DNA of 64,000 nt from Hyphomicrobiales bacterium (GCA_900470095.1 UBZM01000020.1:62001-126000); one strand, 5' to 3'. Counted from the stretch's first letter, positions 1 to 9,313 are shown. The notes: generated by a model from the sequence alone, not told the origin. Program-made: numbers and translations.

Positions 1-2384
1 GAGAAGGTCGGGTGCCGCATCAGGTCCTTGACGCGGTCGAGCGTGCCGGGCTCGGCGATGAGGGCCTGCGCCATCAGCCATTTGTCGAGCACGAGCGGTT
101 CAGCCGCATAGCGCTCTCCGAAGCGCCGGATCAGGGCTTCGCGAGCCTCACCTGGGATCAGCGTCATGGCGGCGAGCGCCGCAAGCCGGTCGGTCAGGTT
201 GTCGGCGGCGCTGAACTGGGTGTCGGCGAGGCGCGCGCTGGTTTCGGGGGCGCCGATGGCGAGCAGTCCCAGGGCTTCGTTGCGCAGTGCCCGTCGCCCG
301 GCTGCCGTGGCATCCGGCGAATAGAGGCTCGTCTCGTCAAGCGCGTCGCGCAGGCTCGAAAGCCGGTCGGCCAGGGCGTTGCCGATCTGCGCCGAGAGCG
401 CGCGGTGGGCCGCATGGATCCTGTCGGGATCGACATCCCGACCGATCTCGCGGGCGATATCCGCAGCGGCGGGCAGGCGCAGCACCTGGGCGGCAAAGGC
501 AGGGTCGGCGAGCGCATGATCGCGCAGGAAGGCGTCGAGCGCGCCGGCGATTTCCGTGGCCTTGTCGGCAAGCCCGGCCGCGCTGAGGGCTCCGCGCCCG
601 GCGCTGGTCAACGCGCGCGTCGCGACCGTTTGGAGCGCCTGCCAGCGATTGAAGGAATCGCTGTCTGCGGAGAACAGGCGCAGAAGATCAGCATCGGCAA
701 GATCGAGTTCGAGTCGTGCCGGGGCTGAAAAGCCGCGCAGCAGGGACGGGATCGGCGCCTCGTCCAGGCCCGTGAAGGTCACTGACAGCGAGGGTTGGTC
801 GAGGACGATGAGGCCGTCGCCCGCATAGGCATTCGAGTTGCTGTGGAGCGGCAGGTCGCCGGCCTTGCCGACGAGGCCGAGCGCGATCGGCAGCGCCACC
901 GGCGCTTTCTGGGGCTGGCCGGGCGTCGGCGGCGTGCTCTGGGCGAGGTCGAGCGTATAGCTCCTGGCGGCGGCATCGTAGCGGCCGGAGGCGACGATCG
1001 TCGGGGTGCCCGCCTGTTCGTACCAGCGAGCGAAATGGCTGAGATCCTGGCCCGAACTCTCGGCGAAACAGGCCAGAAATTCCTCGATCGTCGCGGCAGT
1101 GCCGTCGCAGCGCTCGAAATAGAGATCCATGCCGCGCTTGAAGGCCTCGTCGCCGATCAGGACCTTCAGCATGCGGATCACCTCCGCGCCCTTCTCATAG
1201 ACGGTCGGCGTGTAGAAGTTGTTGATTTCCTTATAGGCGCGCGGCCTGACGGGGTGGGCGAGGGGGCCTGCATCCTCGGAGAACTGGGTTGCGCGCAGGG
1301 TCCGCACATCGGCGATGCGCTTCACCGGGCGGGAGCGCTCGTCGGAGGAGAATTCCTGGTCGCGGAAGACGGTGAGCCCTTCCTTCAGGCATAGCTGAAA
1401 CCAGTCGCGGCAGGTGATGCGGTTGCCGGTCCAGTTGTGAAAATACTCGTGCGCGATGATCGCCTCGATGCTGGCATAATCGCCATCGCTGGCGGTCTGC
1501 GGATCGGCCAGCACATATTTGTCGTTGAAGATGTTGAGGCCCTTGTTCTCCATCGCGCCCATGTTGAAATCCGACACGGCGACGACGTTGAACACGTCGA
1601 GATCATAATTCCGGCCGAAGACGCGCTCGTCCCAGCGCATGCAGCGCACCAGCGAGTCCAGTGCCCAGCCGGCGCGGCTGCTCTTGCCGGGCTCGACATA
1701 GACGGCGAGCTCGACCTTGCGGCCATCGGCGGTGACATAATCCTCGCGGACATGATCGAGCGTGCCGCCGACCAGGGCAAACAGATAGGCGGGCTTGGGA
1801 TGGGGGTCGTGCCAGACCGCGAAATGCCGGTCGGTGCCGGCGACATCCCCGGTCGCGACCCGGTTGCCGTTCGAGAGCAGGACGGGAGCCTCGGCCTTCT
1901 TCGCCTCCAGACGCACGGTGTAAACCGACATCACGTCGGGGCGGTCGAGGAAATAGGTGATCCGCCGGAAGCCATCCGCTTCGCACTGGGTGCAGTAGAC
2001 GTTGGACGAGCGATAGAGCCCCATCAGCTTGGTGTTGGCCGAGGGGTTCAGCACCGTCTCGATCGTGAGGGTGAAGCCGCGCCGCGGTGGCGCGAGCACG
2101 GTCAGCCCCTGCGGCGTGGCGCTGTAGGCCGCCGCGTCCAGCGTGGTTCCATCGAGCTTGAGCGAGACGAGCGTGAGCTCGTCGCCGTCGAGGACGAGTG
2201 CCGATCCCGGCTGGCCTGCCGGATTCGGTCTGAGGCCAAGCTGGGCCCGCACCTTCGTTTCATGCGCCTCGAGAACGAAGTCGAGATCGACCGTATCGAT
2301 CAGCCAGTCGGAGGGACGATAATCCTCGAGACGGATCAGGGGGGTATCTTCGGCGCGCATGGACAACCCTGGCGAAAACGACAT
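1..2384 (-). CDS. pepN: Aminopeptidase N (M1 zinc metallopeptidase), 3' end missing
   Basis: Cytoplasmic zinc aminopeptidase that removes N-terminal residues from peptides. Reading the minus strand from the ATG at 2384 gives an open frame that runs off the left edge of the window. The exopeptidase motif GAMEN is at 1559-1545 (about residue 276). The zinc motif HEYFHNW is at 1451-1431 (about residue 312). Both lie at the spacing usual for gammaproteobacterial-type PepN. About 794 of roughly 870-880 residues are present, so the last part of the C-terminal helical domain is outside the window. An AAGG ribosome site sits 5 nt before the chosen ATG; an in-frame ATG at 2360 is possible. It lies 54 bp downstream of the CDF exporter gene on the same strand and may be co-transcribed with it. 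Confidence 0.95.
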   Translation of the reverse strand, partial: MSFSPGLSMRAEDTPLIRLEDYRPSDWLIDTVDLDFVLEAHETKVRAQLGLRPNPAGQPGSALVLDGDELTLVSLKLDGTTLDAAAYSATPQGLTVLAPPRRGFTLTIETVLNPSANTKLMGLYRSSNVYCTQCEADGFRRITYFLDRPDVMSVYTVRLEAKKAEAPVLLSNGNRVATGDVAGTDRHFAVWHDPHPKPAYLFALVGGTLDHVREDYVTADGRKVELAVYVEPGKSSRAGWALDSLVRCMRWDERVFGRNYDLDVFNVVAVSDFNMGAMENKGLNIFNDKYVLADPQTASDGDYASIEAIIAHEYFHNWTGNRITCRDWFQLCLKEGLTVFRDQEFSSDERSRPVKRIADVRTLRATQFSEDAGPLAHPVRPRAYKEINNFYTPTVYEKGAEVIRMLKVLIGDEAFKRGMDLYFERCDGTAATIEEFLACFAESSGQDLSHFARWYEQAGTPTIVASGRYDAAARSYTLDLAQSTPPTPGQPQKAPVALPIALGLVGKAGDLPLHSNSNAYAGDGLIVLDQPSLSVTFTGLDEAPIPSLLRGFSAPARLELDLADADLLRLFSADSDSFNRWQALQTVATRALTSAGRGALSAAGLADKATEIAGALDAFLRDHALADPAFAAQVLRLPAAADIAREIGRDVDPDRIHAAHRALSAQIGNALADRLSSLRDALDETSLYSPDATAAGRRALRNEALGLLAIGAPETSARLADTQFSAADNLTDRLAALAAMTLIPGEAREALIRRFGERYAAEPLVLDKWLMAQALIAEPGTLDRVKDLMRHPTF

Positions 2385-2438
2385 CTGAGCCTTGTCTGTA
2401 GCCCGAGCCCCCTTCCGCTGAAAGTCCGTGTGCGCTGA

Positions 2439-3875
2439 TCAGGCAGGCTGGCGCAGATGCGCAGGCTCGGCATGGCTGACCAGCCGGCAGACCTGCGGGC
2501 GCGCGATCCGGACGGCGCGCTCGATCGCGTCAACCGCAGCATGGACTGCCGCGACATCGAGCGCCGGATCGACGCGGCAGTGATAGTTCACCACGAGACC
2601 GTTCGGGGTCTGGCGGACGCGGACGCTGTGGATGTCGTGGATCGGGCCGTCGAGTCCCGCGGCCTCCTTGGCAAGCGCCTTGCCGATATCCTCCACCGCG
2701 TCCCAGGCGGCATTGTGGCCCGGCGGCGTGCCGGTTTCCATGGGCTCGATATGGGTCTCGACCTCCGTCTCGCCGCCGAACTCGGCGCGGATCGCGGTCT
2801 CGAGCCGCGTCGCGATCTCATGCGCCTCACCGAGCGGCAGCCGGGAATCGACCTCCATATCGAGGCTGACCGAGAGCCGGTCGCCGATGCTGTGCACCGT
2901 GACGTGATGTACCGGGATCTTGAGCTTGAGCGCGATCAGCAGAACCCGTTCGAGCGCGGTTTCGTCATCGACCTGGATCGGGTTGGCGGTGACGGTGATC
3001 TCGGCCCCTGGCTCGACCTCGCGCAACGCCAGCACGAGCGCGTCCTTGATGGCGACGACGCGGTCGAGCGGGAGCGTGCGCGAGACGCGAATCCCGATCT
3101 CGCCATGGGTCTGGCCGCCCGAGGGCCGAACCTTCAGCCATTCCACGGCGACGACGCCGGGCACAGCCCCGGCTGCGGCGCTCAGGCGCTCGCTCAGCCC
3201 GGCGGGGGCAGCGTCGAGCAATGTGTTGATCGTACGGCGCCCGAGCTTGAAGGCGGAATAGGCCATGAAGGCTGCGATCGCGAAGGCGGCGATCGTGTCG
3301 GCCCGCCCAAAGCCGAACCAGGCGGCGATGAGGCCGACGAGAACCAGGGCCGAGCCGACGAAATCCGCCGAAAAATGAGTTGCCTCGGCGGCCAGGGCCT
3401 CGCTGCCCGTTTCCGCCGCGACCTTGCGCAGCGAGTGCCAGCGGATCGCGTCGACGATCATGGAAAACAGGATGACGCCGAGCACGATGGGCGTGACGGT
3501 AACGGCGTCGACCGTACCGCTCCACAGCCGGCTGATCGCCTCCCAGAGGATCGCGCCGGCCAGCGTAAAGAGGATCGCGGTCTCGACCAGCGCTGCCAAC
3601 GCCTCGACCTTGCCATGACCGTAATGGTGCTCCGCGTCGGCCGGCTTGTCGGCAGCTCGCACAGCGAACCAGGTGAACAGCGTCGAGCCGATATCGATCA
3701 GCCCCTGCAAGGCGTCGGTCAGCAGGGCGAGCGAGCCGGAGAGGATCGCGGCGATGCCCTTGGCTCCGGTCAGCAGGAGCGTCGCCATCACCGACAGCAA
3801 AGCAGCACGCTGCTTGATGCTGGAAATTGTTGCGGCGTCGGGGCGTTTCGTGTCCACGTCTTGCGTTCTCGTCAT
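2439..3875 (-). CDS. Cation diffusion facilitator (CDF) family metal exporter with long C-terminal region
   Basis: Inner-membrane divalent-metal/proton antiporter, 478 aa. The N-terminal about 220 residues hold six membrane segments, with the family motif HYGHGKVEAL after TM2. The TM2 metal-site position that is Asp45 in E. coli YiiP is Gln57 here (QGLID), while Asp61, His167 and Asp171 (THFSAD in TM5) are kept. The cytosolic part is about 250 residues, far longer than the usual 80-90. By eye it splits into about three repeats of the ZT_dimer type (roughly 230-300, 305-380 and 385-470). Substrate cannot be assigned: zinc, iron, manganese or cobalt are all possible, and the Gln site makes plain homology transfer unsafe. 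It is upstream of pepN, which needs zinc. Confidence 0.9.
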   Translation of the reverse strand: MTRTQDVDTKRPDAATISSIKQRAALLSVMATLLLTGAKGIAAILSGSLALLTDALQGLIDIGSTLFTWFAVRAADKPADAEHHYGHGKVEALAALVETAILFTLAGAILWEAISRLWSGTVDAVTVTPIVLGVILFSMIVDAIRWHSLRKVAAETGSEALAAEATHFSADFVGSALVLVGLIAAWFGFGRADTIAAFAIAAFMAYSAFKLGRRTINTLLDAAPAGLSERLSAAAGAVPGVVAVEWLKVRPSGGQTHGEIGIRVSRTLPLDRVVAIKDALVLALREVEPGAEITVTANPIQVDDETALERVLLIALKLKIPVHHVTVHSIGDRLSVSLDMEVDSRLPLGEAHEIATRLETAIRAEFGGETEVETHIEPMETGTPPGHNAAWDAVEDIGKALAKEAAGLDGPIHDIHSVRVRQTPNGLVVNYHCRVDPALDVAAVHAAVDAIERAVRIARPQVCRLVSHAEPAHLRQPA

Positions 3876-3966
3876 GGGCCGCCTCGCGCGCCGCCTCTTG
3901 GAAAGCAGAGCGTCTGGCCCGATTTAGGAGCGAGATCAACCCGGCCGAACAAGGGGAGCCCCAAGC

Positions 3967-4419
3967 ATGCGATATCTCCACACCATGGTGCGTGTCACCG
4001 ATCTCGACGCGTCGCTCGAATTCTACGTGAACACGTTCGGCCTTGTCGAAACCCGCCGCATCGAAAATGAGAAGGGACGCTTCACGCTGGTCTTCCTGGC
4101 TGCGCCCGATGACGCCGCCGACGCCAAGGGCGCCGAAGGCAGCCGCGGCCGCCCCACGCTGGAACTGACCTATAACTGGGACCCGGAATCTTATACCGGC
4201 GGCCGTAATTTCGGTCACCTCGCCTATGAGGTCGACGATATCTACGCGACCTGCGACAAGCTGATGAAGGCGGGCGTCACGATCAACCGCCCTCCGCGCG
4301 ACGGAAACATGGCTTTCGTCCGGTCGCCCGACAACATCTCGATCGAGCTTCTGCAGAAGGGCCCCGCCAAGGCGCCGGCCGAGCCGTGGGCGAGCATGCC
4401 GAATACCGGGGTATGGTAA
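3967..4419 (+). CDS. gloA: Lactoylglutathione lyase (glyoxalase I)
   Basis: Isomerises the methylglyoxal-glutathione hemithioacetal to S-lactoylglutathione in the cytoplasm. The protein is 150 aa, close to the usual length for the single-domain bacterial enzyme. The four metal ligands of the VOC fold are visible: His5 (YLHTMVRV), Glu66 (TLELTYNW), His84 (NFGHLAYEV) and Glu127 (SIELLQK). The short form without the plant/yeast insertions is typically nickel-dependent, which fits a genome investing in nickel enzymes, but the metal is inferred. It is divergent from the CDF gene with a 91-bp gap and is followed by galM on the same strand. Confidence 0.95.
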   Translation: MRYLHTMVRVTDLDASLEFYVNTFGLVETRRIENEKGRFTLVFLAAPDDAADAKGAEGSRGRPTLELTYNWDPESYTGGRNFGHLAYEVDDIYATCDKLMKAGVTINRPPRDGNMAFVRSPDNISIELLQKGPAKAPAEPWASMPNTGVW

Positions 4420-4525
4420 GGACGTAGGCGCCGGGCCCAAACGCCCGGACGTTGAGCGCGGCGATGAAATCGGGCACGAGAGAGCGCGGCTTCGGCCGCG
4501 TTTCCTTGCCGGTGGTGTGATGCCC

Positions 4526-5575
4526 ATGACCAAGCCTGCTCTCGCCGCGACCCTTCAGGACGGCACGCCGATCCACGACATCGTGCTTCGCTCGCCAGGT
4601 GGGGCCGAGGCGCGTGTCATGGACTGGGGTGCGACGCTGCGCGATCTCAGCGTGCCGCTGCCGAGCGGCGAGACGCAGCGTGTCGTACTCGGGCTCGCGG
4701 ATGCGGCCGATTATCCCCAGCACGCCTCGCATATGGGCGCGATCGCCGGACGCTTCGCCAACCGTATCGGCGGCGGGCGCTTCACACTCGACGGCAAGAC
4801 CTATCATTTGCCTCTGAACGAGAACGGCCGGCATTCGCTGCATGGCGGCGGGCAGGGATTTGGCAAGCGGCCCTGGACGATCCTGCATCATGACGTGGCA
4901 AGCGTGACGCTGGCCTTGGTCTCGCCCGACGGCGATGCCGGCTATCCCGGTGCGCTGAACCTCTGGTGTCGCTACAGCTTGGTCGGGGCAGCGACGTTGC
5001 GCATCGAACTCACCGCCACCACCGATGCGCCGACGATCGTCAATCTCGCGCATCACTCCTATTTCAAGCTCGATGATGCTCCCGACATTCTTGACCACGA
5101 GCTGGAGGTCCGCGCCAATCTGATGACGCCGGTCGATGCCGACCTGATCCCGGACGGATCGCTCGCTCCGGTCGCCGGCACGCCCTTCGACTTCCGCAAG
5201 CCGCGCGCGATCGGCTTCACAAACCCCGACGGCACGCGCGTCTGGTTCGATCACGACTATGTCCTGCTTCGCGACCGGTGCGAGCCCAGCGTGCTCGCCG
5301 GGCTGACGCTCGCCCATGCCGCGACCTTGCGCTCGCTGCGCAGCGGGCTCGCCATGCAACTCTGGACGACGGAGCCGGCGCTCCAGGTCTATGACGGCGC
5401 CAAGCTCAACACCTCCGTGGCGGGGCTCGATGGCCAGCCCTATGGTCCAAATGCCGGCATCGCGCTGGAGCCCCAGCACGTGCCGGACTCACCCAATCTG
5501 CCGCATTTTCCCAGGACCGTGCTGCGTCCCGGCGAGGTCTACCGGCAGGTCAGCGAATATCGCTTCAGCGGTTGA
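4526..5575 (+). CDS. galM: Aldose 1-epimerase (mutarotase)
   Basis: Interconverts alpha and beta anomers of aldoses. About 349 aa, normal for the family. Seen in the sequence: GAIAGRFANRI near residue 72 (substrate-binding loop), NLAHHSYFKL near 172 (catalytic His), and the C-terminal GIALEPQHVPDSPN that carries the catalytic Glu. Three starts are close together: GTG 4517, ATG 4520 and ATG 4526. I chose 4526 because the Shine-Dalgarno-like GGTGG then sits about 10 nt upstream, but the evidence is weak. A PfkB-type sugar kinase begins 5 bp after its stop, so the two probably act on the same sugar. Confidence 0.93.
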   Translation: MTKPALAATLQDGTPIHDIVLRSPGGAEARVMDWGATLRDLSVPLPSGETQRVVLGLADAADYPQHASHMGAIAGRFANRIGGGRFTLDGKTYHLPLNENGRHSLHGGGQGFGKRPWTILHHDVASVTLALVSPDGDAGYPGALNLWCRYSLVGAATLRIELTATTDAPTIVNLAHHSYFKLDDAPDILDHELEVRANLMTPVDADLIPDGSLAPVAGTPFDFRKPRAIGFTNPDGTRVWFDHDYVLLRDRCEPSVLAGLTLAHAATLRSLRSGLAMQLWTTEPALQVYDGAKLNTSVAGLDGQPYGPNAGIALEPQHVPDSPNLPHFPRTVLRPGEVYRQVSEYRFSG

Positions 5576-5580
5576 AATCC

Positions 5581-6480
5581 ATGGCAGGCGTCTTCAGTCT
5601 CGGCATCGCAACCCTCGACTATGTCTACAGCGTCGAGACCATGCCGACGCGCGGCGAGAAATACCGCTCACGCGATCTGGCCGTGGTCGGCGGCGGCTGC
5701 GCCGGCAATGCCTCGGTCGCTATTGCGCGGCTGGGTGGTCGATCCTGGCTGGCGACCCGGCTCGCGGACGATCGCGTCGGCGACGAGATCGTGGCTGAGC
5801 TCGGAGGCGAGGGGGTCGATACCCGCTTTGCCTTGCGCGCCGTGGGGCTGCGTTCACCGGTGTCAGCCATTCTTGTCGACGCCGCTGGCGAACGCATGGT
5901 CGTCTCCTATTCCGATCCGGCGATGCCGGAGAGCGCCGACTGGCTCCCGAAAACCCTGCCGGATGGGGCGAAGGCCGTGCTCGCCGACACGCGCTGGGGC
6001 GAAGGAGCGCTCGCGGCCCTGACGCTCGCGCGCCAGGCCGGAGTTCCAGGCCTGCTCGATGGCGACCGCAGGCCGCCGCATCCCGATCTCGTGGCGACCG
6101 CAAGCCATGTCGCCTTCAGCGCCCAGGCGCTGCGGGAGGTCTCGGGGGAGGAGGATCCGCGCCTTGGCCTCGCCCGGATCGCGCAGGGTACAGCGACCTG
6201 GCTTGCCGTCACGCTCGGCAAGGAGGGGGTGCTCTTCATCGAAAATGGCGAAGTCGCGCATGTGCCGGCCTTCGCGATCGAGACCGTCGACACGCTTGGC
6301 GCAGGCGACGTCTGGCATGGGGCCTTTGCGCTGGCGCTGGCCGAGGAACAGGACGAGCGCAGCGCCATCCGCTTCGCCTCGGCGGCCGCTGCGATCAAAT
6401 GCACGCGCTTTGGTGGTCGCGCCGGCGCGCCGACGCGCGGCGAGGTGATGCGCTTCCTGATCGAAACGGGCCCCGGCTGA
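5581..6480 (+). CDS. PfkB-family carbohydrate kinase
   Basis: ATP-dependent sugar kinase of the ribokinase/PfkB fold, 299 aa from the ATG at 5581 (a TTG at 5572 would overlap the galM stop). The N-terminal GGGCAGNASVAIARLGG is the sugar-binding/PfkB signature 1 region. DTLGAGDVWHGAF near residue 240 is signature 2 with the anion hole and catalytic Asp. The overall look recalls the fructose/ketohexose or sulfofructose kinase branch, but the substrate cannot be fixed from sequence. It forms a two-gene unit with galM. The start of ureD follows 89 bp after its stop. Confidence 0.9.
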   Translation: MAGVFSLGIATLDYVYSVETMPTRGEKYRSRDLAVVGGGCAGNASVAIARLGGRSWLATRLADDRVGDEIVAELGGEGVDTRFALRAVGLRSPVSAILVDAAGERMVVSYSDPAMPESADWLPKTLPDGAKAVLADTRWGEGALAALTLARQAGVPGLLDGDRRPPHPDLVATASHVAFSAQALREVSGEEDPRLGLARIAQGTATWLAVTLGKEGVLFIENGEVAHVPAFAIETVDTLGAGDVWHGAFALALAEEQDERSAIRFASAAAAIKCTRFGGRAGAPTRGEVMRFLIETGPG

Positions 6481-6569
6481 AGCGGCGCCCGTGGAACGGG
6501 CATCGCCTGCCTGAAATTTGGGCAGCGCTGACGGCGCCGCCTCTTGCCCGTCGAGGCCGCAGGCGGAGA

Positions 6570-7460
6570 ATGGCTGAAGGTTCATTCGCGCCAGGGCCCT
6601 TGATGTTCGCGCCGCCGCTCCCGCCCTCCGCCGATCCGCTGTTGCCGGCCTATGTCCGGGCCAATGGCGGCGTGCGCCTGCGGCTCGCCAGGATTGGCGA
6701 GGTGACGCGCCGGCTCGAACTCGCGGAGTCCGGCGGCTATCGCGCCCGCTTTCCCGACACGTTTGCTTCAACCTGCGAGGCCGTGCTGATCAACACCGGC
6801 GGTGGCATGGCCGGTGGCGACGCGATGCGGGTCGATGCTGTCATCGAGGCGCAAGCCGAGGCGGTCATCACGACGCAGGCGGCCGAAAAGATCTACCGCA
6901 GCCAGGGCGATGACACGCGGATCGAGACCAGTCTCTCGGTTGCCGCCGGGGCGAGCCTCGCCTGGCTGCCGCAGGAGAGCATCCTGTTCTCGGGCGCTCG
7001 CCTCGCCCGGAATTTGACAATCGATCTTGCCGGTGACGCACGGCTCGTCGCCTGTGAATCGATCGTCTTCGGCCGCACGGCCATGGGCGAGACGATGCAG
7101 CGCGGCGCCATTCGCGACCGCTGGCGCATCCGCCGCGACGGCCACCTCGTTTTCGCCGACGCGCTTCACCTCGATGGCGCGGTCGCCGCCACGCTGGAGC
7201 GGCCTGCCATTGCCGCAGGCGCGCGGGCCGTCGCAACCGTGATCGCCGCCGGCTCGGGACATCTCGCCGGGCTCGATGAGCTCCGTGCGCTGCTTGCCGA
7301 GGATCCCGCCTGTGAGGCAGTCGAGGCCGGGGCCGGGCTTATCTCCGGCCTTCTCGTCATTCGCCTTCTCTCCCGCGATGCCCAGGCGCTCCGTCGCGCC
7401 CTCGTCATGCTGCTTCGGCATGTCACGGGGCGTGCGCTGCCGCGCACATGGTCCACGTGA
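6570..7460 (+). CDS. ureD: Urease accessory protein UreD
   Basis: Scaffold protein that binds the urease apoenzyme and, with UreF and UreG, forms the nickel-insertion complex. It is 296 aa from ATG 6570, which has AGGCGG just upstream. ATG 6603 with an AGGG site is an in-frame alternative. UreD landmarks include LINTGGGMAGGD near residue 72, TTQAAEKIYRS near 100 and WLPQESILF near 130. The open frame extends upstream to 6399 inside the PfkB gene, but that extension has no UreD character. It is the first gene of the urease operon; the next gene begins 10 bp after its stop. Confidence 0.95.
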   Translation: MAEGSFAPGPLMFAPPLPPSADPLLPAYVRANGGVRLRLARIGEVTRRLELAESGGYRARFPDTFASTCEAVLINTGGGMAGGDAMRVDAVIEAQAEAVITTQAAEKIYRSQGDDTRIETSLSVAAGASLAWLPQESILFSGARLARNLTIDLAGDARLVACESIVFGRTAMGETMQRGAIRDRWRIRRDGHLVFADALHLDGAVAATLERPAIAAGARAVATVIAAGSGHLAGLDELRALLAEDPACEAVEAGAGLISGLLVIRLLSRDAQALRRALVMLLRHVTGRALPRTWST

Positions 7461-7470
7461 GGAGAGCACC

Positions 7471-7794
7471 ATGCTGGCGATCCAAGGCCTGAAATGCATT
7501 TATGACACCGGCTCGCGGGGCTGGGCTGTTGAGCTCGCCCTTGCCGGCGAGGGAGAAACCGTCACGCGTCGCTTCGACGTCGACGGGCCCGATGATGCCG
7601 AGATGCTGATCGAGGCCTTCGAGGAATCCACCACGAGCAGCTTCGATCCCGCCACCAGCGAGATCGTATTCGCCTATGAATACGCCGATCTCGACCTCGA
7701 TGAGGACGAGGCGGAAGACGAGGACGACGAAGAGGTCGAGGCCTTGGAAGACGAGTCCGAAGAAGACGAGGAAGACGAGAAGGAAAAGGCATGA
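7471..7794 (+). CDS. Small acidic protein encoded inside the urease operon
   Basis: I do not recognise a named family. The protein is 107 aa from ATG 7471 (GGAGAG upstream). Residues 1-70 look like a compact alpha/beta domain. The last 37 residues are extraordinarily acidic, about 25 Asp or Glu, ending in a short Lys-containing tail. No signal peptide or membrane segment is visible, so it is probably cytoplasmic. It starts 10 bp after ureD, and its stop overlaps the ATG of the fused ureAB gene by 4 bp (ATGA), so it is surely translated with urease subunits. A metal (nickel) buffering role, or a partner for the basic tail of the DUF1003 protein two genes on, is my inference only. Confidence 0.85.
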   Translation: MLAIQGLKCIYDTGSRGWAVELALAGEGETVTRRFDVDGPDDAEMLIEAFEESTTSSFDPATSEIVFAYEYADLDLDEDEAEDEDDEEVEALEDESEEDEEDEKEKA

Positions 7795-8411
7795 ACCTGA
7801 CGCCGCGCGAAAAGGACAAGCTGCTCGTCGCCATGGCTGCCATGGTGGCGCGGCGAAGGCTGGAGCGCGGCGTCAAGCTCAACTATCCGGAGGCCGTTGC
7901 GCTCATCACCGATTTCGTGGTCGAGGGTGCGCGCGACGGTCGCTCCGTCGCCGAGCTGATGGAGGCCGGCGCCCATGTGATCTCCGCCGACCAGGTCATG
8001 GACGGCATCGCCGAGCTGATCCATGACGTGCAGGTCGAGGCGACTTTTCCCGACGGGACCAAGCTCGTCACCGTGCATGAGCCGATCCGCGGCTCGGCGG
8101 GGCGGTTGAAGCCCGGCGAAGTGACGACGTTGCCCGGCGACCTCATTCTCAATGAAGGTCGCGAGAGCCTGATGCTCGCCGTGGCCAATACCGGTGACCG
8201 GCCGATCCAGATCGGCTCCCACTATCATTTCTTCGAGGCGAATCCCGCGCTCTCCTTTGAACGCGAGAAGGCGAGGGGCTTTCGGCTCGACATTCCCGCG
8301 GGAACGGCGGTGCGCTTCGAGCCCGGTCAGACCCGCGAGGTCAGGCTCGTGGCGCTCGGCGGCAAGCGCGAGGTCTATGGCTTCCGGCAGGAGATCATGG
8401 GTAAGCTCTAG
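7791..8411 (+). CDS. ureAB: Urease gamma-beta fusion subunit
   Basis: Structural urease subunit of 206 aa that joins the gamma (UreA, about residues 1-100) and beta (UreB, about 101-206) chains, which are separate in most proteobacteria. UreA landmarks: [11 protein letters not shown] at the N-terminus and [11 protein letters not shown] near 27. UreB landmarks: GDLILNEGR near 117, [17 protein letters not shown] near 128, and [15 protein letters not shown] near 163. The first residues overlap the upstream acidic protein gene by ATGA. The fusion resembles the Helicobacter small subunit in arrangement. It is separated from ureC by a DUF1003 gene. Confidence 0.97.
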   Translation: MNLTPREKDKLLVAMAAMVARRRLERGVKLNYPEAVALITDFVVEGARDGRSVAELMEAGAHVISADQVMDGIAELIHDVQVEATFPDGTKLVTVHEPIRGSAGRLKPGEVTTLPGDLILNEGRESLMLAVANTGDRPIQIGSHYHFFEANPALSFEREKARGFRLDIPAGTAVRFEPGQTREVRLVALGGKREVYGFRQEIMGKL

Positions 8412-8444
8412 CGATATCGATGCCGGTGCGGGGTGAGAGTGCCG

Positions 8445-9272
8445 ATGACGGAAATCGCAGAGAAACCGTCGCAACAACTGGCCGCGAACGGAAAGAAGCG
8501 CGGGACTTGCGCCATTTCTGGCGTCGAGACCAGCCGCAAGAACCTCGTCCCGCTTGCCACGTTGCGCCCTTCGCTGGCCGAGCGCATCCAGTCCGACTTT
8601 CCGCAGCTCACCGAGCAGAGCCTGATCAGCAAGACGGAGCTCGCGCGCTACCGCACGCGCTATGTCGAGGAAATCCTGCGTGAGGAGCATGGCGAGTACA
8701 CGGAGCTCGACCGTGAAGTCGTCGAAAGCATCGCCAAGCAGGACACCATCGCGGCGAATGTCGAGGACGATTTCGAGGAGCATCGCACGGTAGGGCAGCG
8801 CCTCTCCGACGGTCTCGCCGGCTTCGGCGGCTCCTGGGCCTTCCTGATCAGCTTTGGGGTCGTGCTGGCGATCTGGATGATGATCAATGTCGTGGAAGGA
8901 ATGGACAAGGCCTTCGACCCCTATCCCTTCATCCTGCTCAACCTCGTCCTCTCCTGCATCGCCGCGATCCAGGCTCCGATCATCATGATGAGCCAGAAGC
9001 GGCAGGAGCAGAAGGACCGTCTGCGCTCGTTCAACGACTATCAGGTCAACCTCAAGGCCGAACTCGAGATTCGCCATCTGCACGAGAAGATCGACCATCT
9101 GATCACCCGGCAATGGCAGCGCCTGGCCGAGATCCAGCAGGTCCAACTCGAGATGCTGCAGGAGGAGAGCCTGCGCGCTACCCGCCGCCGCAAGCCCGCG
9201 GGTGCAAAGGCCAAGACGAAGCGGCGCGCTGAGGACCGGAAGGCCAAGTCGGAGCCGGATGCATCGGCCTGA
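8445..9272 (+). CDS. DUF1003 membrane protein within the urease operon
   Basis: Predicted inner-membrane protein, 275 aa from ATG 8445 (an in-frame GTG at 8433 is possible). The central block has the DUF1003 look: a conserved [12 protein letters not shown]-type lead-in (here [14 protein letters not shown]), then two membrane segments around residues 125-145 and 160-180, then [21 protein letters not shown] and a coiled helix. The C-terminal 35 residues are strongly basic with many Lys and Arg. The N-terminal part has CAISG and is otherwise soluble. The function of DUF1003 is not established to my knowledge. It sits between ureAB (33 bp upstream) and ureC (41 bp downstream), an unusual interruption of the structural genes. 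Confidence 0.88.
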   Translation: MTEIAEKPSQQLAANGKKRGTCAISGVETSRKNLVPLATLRPSLAERIQSDFPQLTEQSLISKTELARYRTRYVEEILREEHGEYTELDREVVESIAKQDTIAANVEDDFEEHRTVGQRLSDGLAGFGGSWAFLISFGVVLAIWMMINVVEGMDKAFDPYPFILLNLVLSCIAAIQAPIIMMSQKRQEQKDRLRSFNDYQVNLKAELEIRHLHEKIDHLITRQWQRLAEIQQVQLEMLQEESLRATRRRKPAGAKAKTKRRAEDRKAKSEPDASA

Positions 9273-9313
9273 GAATTGCTAACACGTCGCGAGAACCGAC
9301 CAGGGACTTCGAG

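Noticed and set aside
2457-4070. 537-codon plus-strand open frame opposite the CDF exporter
   Set aside because: Antisense shadow typical of GC-rich DNA; composition is Arg/Asp/Gly noise, while the minus strand has a clear CDF protein.
6399-6569. N-terminal extension of ureD
   Set aside because: Overlaps the PfkB gene end in another frame and has no UreD character; ATG 6570 is well placed.
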